Positions 16,808-24,348 of a stretch of 24,348 bases of DNA are shown in pieces. The stretch lies in contig JADIZB010000014.1 of NCBI GenBank assembly GCA_016705005.1, positions 1 through 24,348 on the forward strand, read 5' to 3'. Under the pieces are notes generated by a model that worked only from the letters and a program-made list of their open reading frames with translations, was not told the origin of the DNA and ran no database searches. Both the position numbers and the translations under genes were made by a program. Source of the stretch: Bacteroidales bacterium. GTDB lineage: Bacteria; Bacteroidota; Bacteroidia; Bacteroidales; Lentimicrobiaceae. The first letter of the stretch is position 1. Every line of letters starts with the position of its first letter.

Positions 16808-17111
16808 AGCAGTATTCTTCAAAGCCTGAATCGTGCTGCGAAATCAATAATTTCTCTGTTTTCGGAATTAAATGAATGGACGATCAATAAAACCATTTAT
16901 CCGGAAGAGCAATTAACAGAACATTAACATTTTCCGGTAGTCATTTCCGGTATTTCGCTGTTAATATTTAAATCTGATTATACTGCTACTTTCTCACGTA
17001 CTGTCCACTCCGCATCATTTTAGCATCGATAAGCCCAACGAATCTTTTCTTCTGATTGCAACAATCTGACAGAAATCACAATGGTTTAACAATTTTGAGT
17101 GTAAACATTTT
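16808..17111. other. Intergenic region before the 17112 unit
   Basis: About 300 bp, A/T-rich, with no plausible gene. It presumably carries the promoter of the 17112-22803 genes. The nearest -7-like string is CAATTTTG, just upstream of the ATG, but no TTTG lies at the right distance, so no promoter is called. Confidence 0.5.
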
Positions 17112-18524
17112 ATGAGAAAGTTGATTATTTTCTTCCTTTTTCTGGGATTCTCAGCAGGCGCTCAGGTTGCTGTGAATACAGACGGATCCGCCCCTGATCC
17201 CAGCGCCATGCTCGATATAAAAAGCACAAACCGCGGTATGCTGGTGCCCAGGATGACCTCGGCTCAGCGCACCACTATAGCCTCCCCGGCTTCAGGTTTG
17301 CTGGTATTTGACAATGATACCCAGAGTTTCTGGTTCTACAGCGCCGGTTCGTGGCTTGAACTCACCGATCAGAGTTCGCAGCAATGGACACCCGCCGGGA
17401 GCAATATTTCCTATACAGCCGGCAATGTCGGTATTGGTGATGCTACCCCGGCATCTACATTAACCGTAGGCGACGGCGATAAGTTTCAGGTAAGTGGAAC
17501 CGATGGGGATGTCTCCTTTACCGATGACAATGCCAGTCTAAGATTTCCGGCGACTACATTGCCCAACAGCCCGATGATGTATATGTTCAGTTCTGGGACC
17601 CAGAACGCTGACCGCATGGTCATCAGCCACTCCCCTGGATTTCCTGCCTGGGGGATGGAATACCATGATACCCTGGATGTGATGCACCTCAGATCCAGCA
17701 CAGGCAGGAAGTTTTCTTTTGAGCTTTCTTCGGGGCAGTTCGGGATTGGTGTCCCAGATCCTGAATATCCCCTTGATGCGGTTGGAAGGCTGCGACTGCG
17801 ATCTGATGGTAACTTGTCAAATTCACCTGGTATCTGGTTCAACAATCTGGCTAACACACATAGCAGGTCTTTCCTGGGAATGTCGAGGCCCGATTCAACG
17901 CTTGGTATCTATAGTCAGCACCTTGGACGGTTTGCAATTGAGTTTGAGGTGATGAGGGAACCAAGACTGGGAATCAACTGTGCCCCGGATGGACCAGTCC
18001 GGTCTGAACTACATGTAGTACATACTAATTTTGGCGGTCTGAATGATGGGATAAGAATCGAAAATGAGGGAGCAAATCGTTATAACTGGAACCTCTATAC
18101 TTCCAATATCACCGGAGATTTTGAGTTTTACTTTGAAAACTCGATCCGGGGACGCATCAATAGTGCGAGTGGGGCCTATACCGCAGTTTCTGATGAAAAG
18201 CTGAAAACGGATATAAGCCCGATGAGTGACATCATGGAAAAGTTAATGCTGCTTCAACCCAAACGTTACCGCTTTGCCGCTGATACGATCCATAAAAGCC
18301 ATTACAACGGATTCCTGGCCCAGGAAGTTGAAAAGGTCTTTCCGGAACTCATAACCAACCTTGGTGATGGTGGCAGCAACGGAACCTATACCATGGATTA
18401 CAGCGGGTTCGGGGTGATTGCCATCAAAGCCATCCAGGAGCAGCAGGCAATCATCGAAGGCCAGCAAAAGCAGATTGAGGAATTGAGATTATTAATAGAA
18501 AAATTGAATCAGAATTTCAAATAA
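17112..18524 (+). CDS. Exported S74 protein, sister of 15368
   Basis: 470 residues, colinear with the 15368 protein along its whole length. Signal peptide 1-17 ending AGA, then Q18-VAVN. N-module with MLDIKSTNRGMLVPRMTSAQRT, GNVGIGDATPASTLTVGDGDKFQVSG, NSPMMYMFSSGTQNADRMV, PEYPLDAVGRLRLRSDGN, REPRLGINCAPDGPVRSELHVV. S74 begins SDEKLKTDI (Ser360, Lys365), then NGFLAQEVEKVFPELI and GFGVIAIKAIQEQQ, with a different coiled-coil tail (IIEGQQKQIEELRLLIEKLN). The DNA matches the sister closely in patches, including 63 identical bases in the S74 part, while the centre (about 17640-17760) is more diverged. It lies 10 bp from the next gene and probably heads a unit. Confidence 0.92.
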   Translation: MRKLIIFFLFLGFSAGAQVAVNTDGSAPDPSAMLDIKSTNRGMLVPRMTSAQRTTIASPASGLLVFDNDTQSFWFYSAGSWLELTDQSSQQWTPAGSNISYTAGNVGIGDATPASTLTVGDGDKFQVSGTDGDVSFTDDNASLRFPATTLPNSPMMYMFSSGTQNADRMVISHSPGFPAWGMEYHDTLDVMHLRSSTGRKFSFELSSGQFGIGVPDPEYPLDAVGRLRLRSDGNLSNSPGIWFNNLANTHSRSFLGMSRPDSTLGIYSQHLGRFAIEFEVMREPRLGINCAPDGPVRSELHVVHTNFGGLNDGIRIENEGANRYNWNLYTSNITGDFEFYFENSIRGRINSASGAYTAVSDEKLKTDISPMSDIMEKLMLLQPKRYRFAADTIHKSHYNGFLAQEVEKVFPELITNLGDGGSNGTYTMDYSGFGVIAIKAIQEQQAIIEGQQKQIEELRLLIEKLNQNFK

Positions 18525-18534
18525 ATTATTGATT

Positions 18535-20523
18535 ATGAAAATAGTACCATTTCTGATTGTTGTCATGTTTATTTTTGCAGGACAGTTAAAGGCTCAGGTA
18601 GCTGTAAACAATGATGGTGCTGCCCCCGATCCCAGTGCCATGCTCGATGTAAAAAGCACAAACCGCGGTATGCTGGTGCCAAGGATGACCACTGCCCAAC
18701 GCACCGCCATTGCGTCACCGGCAGCTGGTTTGCTGGTGTTTGACAACACCACCCAGAGTTTCTGGTTCTACAGCGCCGGTGCATGGGTTGAACTTACCGA
18801 TCAGGGCTCGCTGCAGTGGACACCGAATGGCAGCAATATTTCCTATTCAGCAGGTAATGTGGGGGTTGGCGATGCTACACCCGCTTCAACATTAACAGTT
18901 GGCAACGGAGATAAGTTTCAGGTGAGCGGCACCCAGGGTGATGTCACTTTTACCGATGACGAGGCCACCATTCAGTTCCCGGCTACCACCAACCCCAACA
19001 GCCCGATGATTTACATGTTCGGTTCAGGAACCCAAAATGCCGACCGCATGGTAATCGGCCATTCCCCCTCTTATCCGCGCTGGGGCTTAGAATATCATGA
19101 TACAACGGACGTATTCTATTTGAGGTCTTCATCAGAAAGAGGATTTGCATTTGACCTGAATTACGGTAATTTGGGAATAGGTCTTGATGTACCTGATGCA
19201 AGACTTCATGTGGCCAATAGCCCATATTTCAGAACAGCGGTTTTTGGTTCAGAAGCCGGGAATTTAACTTCGAATACCAATGTTTCTATCGGCAGTACAG
19301 ACAGCGATGCCCGGTTATTTATCGGAAAGGATGCCGCAGATTTCGGTGAGATTATCTGGCGGCATAGCCCCAACCCATCGGAAGGATACCTTAGCATCAG
19401 CTCAAAAGGATCACCAACTCTTTCGCTCCAGGAATCCGGGGGCGGGGTAGGCGTCGGAACAAGCCTTCCGCGAAGCCGTTTTGAGGTTTATACGAATAGC
19501 AGTAATTATGTGCAGCTTGGCAGAGACGCAAATCAAAGCAACTATTTTCTCCAATACCAGCAGCCTGAAAATGGGATAGACCAGGCAGCATTGTCTGTAA
19601 CCCGCGACAGATTTTCATCCACACCCGGATATGATTATTACGGTGGCACAACCAATACAGCATTCAAAGCATATTCCTATTGGGGAGATCCCTATACATT
19701 TGCCATCACCGGCTATAACTGGAATGATTACGGAAGGTCAGGTTCAGTTTTCGGATCAGATAATGCAGCGAGTTACTTTGGCGTTTTAGCCTATAAGAAC
19801 AGTGGTAATACCAATTTTGGTGGCTATTTTACCAACTCAACCAACGGCGCCGGCAAGGCAACCCAGGCAAAAACCGGCATCGGCATCGGCGCCTGGGGCG
19901 AATTATTCGGGGCCGATATTCATGGAGAAGTCTATGGTATCTATGCGGAGGGCGGTGATTATGCCCTTTATGCCGATGGAACCACCTTCCAGACCGGGCC
20001 CCAGGTGCACCTGCAGCAAAATGGCACAGAGCAGCAAACCGTGCTCTATTCCAATGTCTCCACCGATATGACGGTTCAAACCAGCGGCTACGCCGAGTTG
20101 AATGGAGGAAAGGCTACCATCACCTTTGACGAAGCATTCCGGAATTCTGTGTCTTCCGGCTTTCCGGTAGTTGTCACCGTTACCCCGGTTGGTTATACAC
20201 AGGGGCTATACCTCACAGAAACCAGTACTTCCGGATTTGGGGTAGCAGAAGCGGGTGATGCGAAAAGCAATACCAGATTCGCTTTTATTGCCATCGGAAA
20301 GCGTGCAGGATATGAGAATCCTGTGATACCTTCCGAGGTTACCAGGGCAGATTATTCGTCAAAAATCAGCAGGGGCCTGCACAACGATGCCGACACCAAA
20401 TCGGAAGGGGAAGGACTATATTATGAGAATGGCAAGTTGTCGGTGGGGAAACACCCTTCAACCAATGTGGATCGCTCCGGAAAACCGGTTCAAACAAGTC
20501 AGACAACCAAACAAGGTCATTAA
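18535..20523 (+). CDS. Chimeric exported protein with AIGKRAGYE C-terminal domain
   Basis: 662 residues from ATG 18535; a TTG at 18529 is in frame but unlikely. Signal peptide ends LKA at 20, then Q21-VAVN. Residues up to about 225 follow the 15368/17112 proteins (PDPSAMLDVKSTNRGMLV, GNVGVGDATPASTLTVGNGDKFQVSG, NSPMIYMFGSGTQNADRMV). From there it follows the 20653 protein instead: LHVANS..AVFGSE, NVSIGSTDSDARLFIG, GGGVGVGTSLPRSRFEV, W383-GDPYTF, FGGYFTNS, GVYGIYAEG-type sequence, VHLQQNGTEQQTVLY (from 491), TVQTSGYAEL, VVVTVTPVG, FAFIAIGKRAGYENP, GLHNDADTKSEGEGLYYENG. It has no S74 domain and no terminal coiled coil. The C-terminal domain resembles an unnamed beta-rich module known from other secreted bacterial proteins; its function is unknown. 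Confidence 0.9.
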   Translation: MKIVPFLIVVMFIFAGQLKAQVAVNNDGAAPDPSAMLDVKSTNRGMLVPRMTTAQRTAIASPAAGLLVFDNTTQSFWFYSAGAWVELTDQGSLQWTPNGSNISYSAGNVGVGDATPASTLTVGNGDKFQVSGTQGDVTFTDDEATIQFPATTNPNSPMIYMFGSGTQNADRMVIGHSPSYPRWGLEYHDTTDVFYLRSSSERGFAFDLNYGNLGIGLDVPDARLHVANSPYFRTAVFGSEAGNLTSNTNVSIGSTDSDARLFIGKDAADFGEIIWRHSPNPSEGYLSISSKGSPTLSLQESGGGVGVGTSLPRSRFEVYTNSSNYVQLGRDANQSNYFLQYQQPENGIDQAALSVTRDRFSSTPGYDYYGGTTNTAFKAYSYWGDPYTFAITGYNWNDYGRSGSVFGSDNAASYFGVLAYKNSGNTNFGGYFTNSTNGAGKATQAKTGIGIGAWGELFGADIHGEVYGIYAEGGDYALYADGTTFQTGPQVHLQQNGTEQQTVLYSNVSTDMTVQTSGYAELNGGKATITFDEAFRNSVSSGFPVVVTVTPVGYTQGLYLTETSTSGFGVAEAGDAKSNTRFAFIAIGKRAGYENPVIPSEVTRADYSSKISRGLHNDADTKSEGEGLYYENGKLSVGKHPSTNVDRSGKPVQTSQTTKQGH

Positions 20524-20652
20524 GCCTGGTCTGGCAAAGACACATTGCATGGATGATATGGTAAATCAAACGAAGGAGGAATTCCGGATTCTAAATAGAG
20601 CATTAACAGATTCAATTAAAAAGCAGTAAACAAACCGATAAAAAATCAAATT

Positions 20653-22803
20653 ATGAGAAACCTGTACTTATTTATAATCCTGTTCATCGGACTGAATGCC
20701 CATGCCCAGGTAGCCGTTAATACCGATGGCACATCACCCGACAATTCAGCCATGCTGGATGTAAAAAGTACTACCCGTGGGTTTCTGGCCCCCAGGATGA
20801 CCCTGGCCCAGCGTAATGCCATAGTTAGTCCGGCTACCGGCCTGGTGGTGTTCCAGACCAACAGTTCGCCCGGCCTTTATGTTAACTCAGGTACACCAGC
20901 CGCTCCTTCGTGGAACCTGGTTGGAAGCAACACAGGGCAATGGTTGAACAACGGGTCCAGCATTTATTATAATACCGGAAATGTGGGCATCGGAACCAGT
21001 GCGCCTTCTGCGCCATTCCATGTGGCAACCAATAGCTCAGGGAATACCGCTTTATTCGGATCCGATATTCTTGCAATTCCCGGTACGACGAGTGTTTCCA
21101 TTGGCAACAACACCGGTGAGGCCCTTCTGTATGTCGGGCAATCAGATTATAATTTAGGTTATCTGGTCTGGAATTATAACCCGGATCCGGCCCAGGCCAA
21201 ATTTTATGTAGGCACCTTCAGTGGTTTAAACCCTTTGATACTCCAGCCGGCCGGTGGTAAAGTCGGCGTAGGCAATATCATTCCTGAAGGGATGTTGCAT
21301 GTGGCAAAAGTCAGTAACACACAAACAGGTATATTCGGAACGCCGTTAAGTAATTTTAATACAGTTACCAATTTATCTGTTGGGGATGATGCCGGTACCG
21401 CACTTATGTATGTCGGGCAATCAACCGATAACAAGGGCTTTCTCATCTGGAATTATAATCCGACACCAGCCAATGCTCAATTCTGGGTTGGAACCTACAA
21501 TGGTACGAATCCCCTGGTACTTCAGCCGGTTGGCGGTAATGTAGGTATAGGCACCTATACACCCTCCTCACGATTGCAGGTTGATTATAATGCCAATGGC
21601 CAGGGGTTCCTGGGATACAGTGCTCCTCTGCCCAATTATTTCTATCATAATGAAGACAATGTAAATGGTGCAGGGCAGGCGGCCGTATTTGCCTGGAGAA
21701 GCAGTTCAGCAAATAATGGCTCAGGCTATGGACTTAGCGCGAGTAACAGTGCTTCCCTCGGATATTCCTTTTGGGGCGACTATTATTCATTTGGAACTGC
21801 CGGATTTAATTTCAATGATTATTACCGGTGTGGTGGAGCCCTTGGTGCCAATATTTATGGATCCTATTGGGGGTCCCTGGGATATAAAGATAGTGGAGGC
21901 TCGGCTTATGGCGGATATTTCTCCAGTTGGAATTTTGGCGGTGGCAAAAGCAGCCTGGCTAATATCGGTGTCGGCATCGGTGCCTTCGGCGACCTGATGG
22001 GCGCTAACATCCATGGCAAGGTTTACGGTGTTTATGCTGAAGGGGAAAACTACGCGATGTATTCCAACGGCTTGGTCTTTAAAAACAACCTTGATGTGCA
22101 CCTCCAGGAGAACGGTACGGGAACCAATACAGTTCTTTACACCAATGTATCTACCGATGTTACGGTCCAGACCAGCGGTTATGCCACCCTTTCGGATGGA
22201 AAAGTCAGCATAGATTTTGATCCGGCCTTTGCCGCCGCAGTTTCAACTGAAACACCAGTTGTGGTTACTGTTACGCCGACCGGTAGTTCAAATGGCGTTT
22301 ATCTGGCCGAAGTTTCGGGCAAAGGATTTAAGGTAGCTGAAAACAACGACGGTAAAAGCTCGGTAACCATATCCTACATTGCCATCGGCAAGCGGGCGGG
22401 TTACGAAAATCCAAACCTTCCACGGGAAGTAATCAGTGCCGATTACAATCAGAATCTTGCCCGTGGGTTGCACAACGACGCCGATACGCAAACCAATGGC
22501 GAGGGCCTTTATTATGAAAACGGAAACCTTGTGGTTGGAATACATCCATCTACACTGCCTGATCCGAACAAGCCATCTGAAGAATCCGTCAGGCCAAAAC
22601 CTTCAGTTCCGGCAATAAATGCGCAGAATTCAGGCAGTATGGCTGCTCCTTCAGGTGCAGGTGGGCCCATAGGCACTGTGCAAAAGGTGACCAAGGTTAA
22701 GAAAGCCATTGAAGATCTTACAAAGCCATCTGCGACCGGTAATCCGTTACCGGTGAAAACTTCTGCCACGGTTCAAATCTGGATCGGAGGAATTTCAAAT
22801 TGA
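20653..22803 (+). CDS. Exported protein with duplicated 93-residue module and AIGKRAGYE domain
   Basis: 716 residues. Signal peptide 1-18 ending AHA, then Q19-VAVN. The N-module is a hybrid of the two subtypes (VAVN as in the downstream group, PDNSAMLD and QRNAI as in the upstream group). GNVGIGTSAPSAPFHV leads into two tandem 93-residue modules, then GFLGYS..W374-GDYYSF, FGGGKSSLANIGVGIGAFG, YGVYAEGENYAMY, VHLQENGTGTNTVLY, TVQTSGYATL, VVVTVTPTGSSNGVYL, ISYIAIGKRAGYENP and GLHNDADTQTNGEGLYYENG. An extra tail rich in Pro/Ser/Gly (PDPNKPSEESVRPKPSVPA..) and a short basic stretch (KVTKVKKAIEDLTKP) follow; the 18535 protein lacks these. No S74 domain, no T9SS sorting signal and no obvious anchor were seen. 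Likely secreted. Confidence 0.91.
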   Translation: MRNLYLFIILFIGLNAHAQVAVNTDGTSPDNSAMLDVKSTTRGFLAPRMTLAQRNAIVSPATGLVVFQTNSSPGLYVNSGTPAAPSWNLVGSNTGQWLNNGSSIYYNTGNVGIGTSAPSAPFHVATNSSGNTALFGSDILAIPGTTSVSIGNNTGEALLYVGQSDYNLGYLVWNYNPDPAQAKFYVGTFSGLNPLILQPAGGKVGVGNIIPEGMLHVAKVSNTQTGIFGTPLSNFNTVTNLSVGDDAGTALMYVGQSTDNKGFLIWNYNPTPANAQFWVGTYNGTNPLVLQPVGGNVGIGTYTPSSRLQVDYNANGQGFLGYSAPLPNYFYHNEDNVNGAGQAAVFAWRSSSANNGSGYGLSASNSASLGYSFWGDYYSFGTAGFNFNDYYRCGGALGANIYGSYWGSLGYKDSGGSAYGGYFSSWNFGGGKSSLANIGVGIGAFGDLMGANIHGKVYGVYAEGENYAMYSNGLVFKNNLDVHLQENGTGTNTVLYTNVSTDVTVQTSGYATLSDGKVSIDFDPAFAAAVSTETPVVVTVTPTGSSNGVYLAEVSGKGFKVAENNDGKSSVTISYIAIGKRAGYENPNLPREVISADYNQNLARGLHNDADTQTNGEGLYYENGNLVVGIHPSTLPDPNKPSEESVRPKPSVPAINAQNSGSMAAPSGAGGPIGTVQKVTKVKKAIEDLTKPSATGNPLPVKTSATVQIWIGGISN
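21016..21573 (+). repeat. Tandem duplication of a 279-bp (93-residue) coding module
   Basis: Unit 1 (21016-21294) begins FHVATNSSGNTALFG; unit 2 (21295-21573) begins LHVAKVSNTQTGIFG. Both carry YVGQS, a G-Y/F-L-V/I-WNYNP core, VGT-Y/F and PL-I/V-LQP-A/V-GG-K/N-VG-V/I-G at matching positions, with no length change. A third partial copy begins LQVDYNANG. The 18535 gene has one related copy. Confidence 0.9.
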
Positions 22804-22846
22804 TTTTTTAACTCTTTTAAAATTAGATTGTTAATTAATTAAAACC

Positions 22847-24337
22847 ATGAAGATGAAAACAAAAAAATAAACCGATTCAGCGGATACACGGGTCTTCGCA
22901 TTCTCAGCATCGCAGTAGCATTGCTGCTTTCATCAGGCCTGGTTGCAGATAACATCATCACTTCAGGCACAACCCTGAGGGTTACTGCCGGTACAACCCT
23001 GGTGAGCGCATCGGCACTCACCATACAGAATGGGGGTACACTCAACAACCAGGGAACGGTTATTTTATCCGGAAACCTGAACAACCTGAATGCATCGGCT
23101 TCCAATCTGGGGACCGGCACCATCAGTATGTCAGGAACCGGGTTCAGATTATCTCCGGCCAGAATGTTTTTGGCAACCTGACCCTCAACAATGCAGCCGG
23201 AGTAAACCTGAACGGCAGCACCACAGTGAACGGGGTATTTACCTTCACCAACGGCAGGCTTAATCTGGTAACCCACAACCTGACCGTGGGAACTGCAGCC
23301 ACCGTTGCCGGCCCCTTCGGCAACATCCATGGTTATCGCCACGGGAAGCGGACAGTTGCGGAAATCGTTCAGTGCAGCCGGGAGTTTTACCTTTCCCTGT
23401 TGGAGATAACACCGGGACAGCCGAATATGCTCCGGTTGCAACGACTTTACCGGAGGGTCATTCGGTTCAGGCAATTATCTTGGTGTAATCCTGGTCAATT
23501 CAGCCTATCCCGGCGCCATCGGCAGCTATATTAACCGTTACTGGAATGTAACGCCGAGCAACATTTCCGGATTTACCTGCAACGCAACATTCAAATACAT
23601 GCCGGCCGATGTGGTGGGCACCGAAAGCCAGATTTACTGCCTTCGCGTGAACCCGACCTCGGTGGTTTATTTCAGCGCCACAAATACCGCGACTGATATA
23701 CTTACAGCCAACGGACTCACAGAGTTTGGCTCTTTTACAGGATTGCAGCAGCTGACAAACAAAACATTTAACCTGACTGCTTTTCTTGAAGGCCTGTACA
23801 ACGGATCAGGAACCATGCGTAAGGCACAGAATGAAGTTGGCGCCCAGTTTCCCGGCCTTACCGCGGATCAGGTCAGCATCGAATTACACAATTCAGCCGC
23901 GTATTCTACCAAAGTTCTTACTGTAAACAATGTGAACCTGAGCACCACCGGTACAACAGCCGTTACTCTGCCCGGTCTCTACAGCGGTTCTTATTATGTA
24001 ACCGTGCGTCACCGCAACAGCATTGAAACCACCACTGCTTCGCCGGTTTCCTTTGCCGGAACCACTGTTAACTATAGTTTTGATGCCCCTGCCAAAGCGT
24101 ACGGTGGCAACCTGCTCCTGATGGCCGGACCGGGCATACTATGCCATTTATGGGGGTGATGTGAATCAGGACGGCTCGGTCGATACCGGCGATGCCACCC
24201 CGGTTGACAATGATTCTGCAGCGTTTGTCATGGGTTATGTGGCAACCGATGTCAATGGTGATGCCAGTGTGGATACTGGTGATGTTACAATTATTGACAA
24301 CAACGGTGCTGCTTTTGTTACTTCGGTAACGCCCTAG
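22847..24337 (+). pseudogene. Adhesin-like exported protein with dockerin-like tail, six frameshifts
   Basis: Not a member of the INTDG family. From ATG 22847 the frame stops at TAA 22868 after MKMKTKK. One more A in the seven-A run before it restores KINRF..LRILSIAVALLLSSGLVA, a clear signal peptide. The reading then moves through six frame changes (near 22867, 23135, 23330, 23398, 23445 and 24138) to TAG 24335-24337. The reassembled protein has a beta-helix-like start (LTIQNGGTLNNQGTV, GQNVFGNLTLNNAAGV), a GSYINRYWNVTPSN segment, then FLEGLYNGSGTM, LPGLYSGSYYVTVRHRNSIET, and two EF-hand/dockerin-like calcium loops, DVNQDGSVDTGD and DVNGDASVDTGD. Such tails are common in exported Bacteroidota proteins. 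The shifts are single bases in well-preserved protein sequence, so sequencing error near a contig end is as likely as real inactivation. Confidence 0.8.
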
Positions 24338-24348
24338 GGTTATTCCAT

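Noticed and set aside
17091..17098. CAATTTTG as a -7 promoter box for 17112
   Set aside because: One base off consensus, no TTTG about 19-21 bp upstream, and too close to the start codon.
2739..18524. Prophage tail-fibre module, because of the S74 domains
   Set aside because: No capsid, tail, integrase or lysis genes; every S74 protein has a Sec signal peptide, which phage fibres lack.
18529..18534. TTG start six bases upstream of 18535
   Set aside because: ATG at 18535 begins MKIV like the M-K/R starts of the sister genes.
20548..20629. Small gene after 18535-20523, preceded by a purine-rich AAGGAGG
   Set aside because: A 26-residue peptide (MDDMVNQTKEEF..) with the AAGGAGG inside the frame rather than before its ATG; no similarity to neighbours.
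22839..23474. 211-codon open frame on the minus strand
   Set aside because: It lies opposite the frame-broken adhesin gene, whose forward-strand protein similarity is clear; the reverse frame has no recognisable features.

Overview
The window looks like cellular DNA from a Bacteroidota (Bacteroidetes) bacterium. Every intact gene starts with a Sec signal peptide whose predicted cleavage site is followed directly by Gln (Q-V/I-A/S-x-N), matching the 'Q-rule' for signal peptidase I substrates in this phylum. Start codons lie in A/T-rich leaders without a consistent Shine-Dalgarno sequence. One candidate promoter fits the Bacteroidetes -33/-7 pattern. The domain families present (FISUMP/DUF1566, Peptidase_S74 chaperone domains on exported proteins, a dockerin-like tail) also fit. 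No tRNA, rRNA, CRISPR, transposase or phage structural gene was seen.

Nearly the whole window is one tandem family of exported fibre- or adhesin-like proteins, all on the + strand. Ten are intact and one is interrupted, with degraded genes at both ends. Members share an N-terminal module of about 80 residues (signal peptide, then INTDG..PD-N/P-SAMLDVKST..G-LVPRMT..QR-A-I..PA-GL). After that they differ. The middle is either FISUMP-like, a long array of 17-residue N-T-A-x-G-x-x-A-L-x-x-N-T-x-G-x-x repeats resembling trimeric adhesin heads, or a unique beta-rich stretch. The C-terminus is DUF1566, a Peptidase_S74 intramolecular chaperone, or an unnamed 'AIGKRAGYENP' domain.

Layout: 1-637 remnant of a DUF1566 paralogue with many indels; 762-2615 FISUMP+DUF1566 protein; 2739-4466 and 4488-6710 S74 repeat proteins; 6724-8087 S74 repeat protein broken by a 47-bp insertion; 8088-8850 non-coding with a promoter candidate; 8851-10683 and 10744-12642 sister S74 repeat proteins; 12643-13154 non-coding; 13155-15353 repeat protein with two repeat types; 15368-16786 and 17112-18524 sister S74 proteins; 18535-20523 and 20653-22803 proteins with the alternative C-terminus; 22847-24337 dockerin-tailed adhesin-like gene with six frameshifts. 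Spacing suggests about four transcription units beginning at 762, 8851, 13155 and 17112.

The genes probably work as a repertoire of alternative surface or extracellular fibres. The S74 members should trimerise and cut themselves just before a conserved Ser (Ser-x4-Lys dyad present in every copy). Near-identical DNA blocks between otherwise diverged neighbours, a chimeric member (18535) and spatial clustering of subtypes indicate that the array grows and diversifies by duplication, gene conversion and module swapping. The biological role cannot be read from sequence alone.
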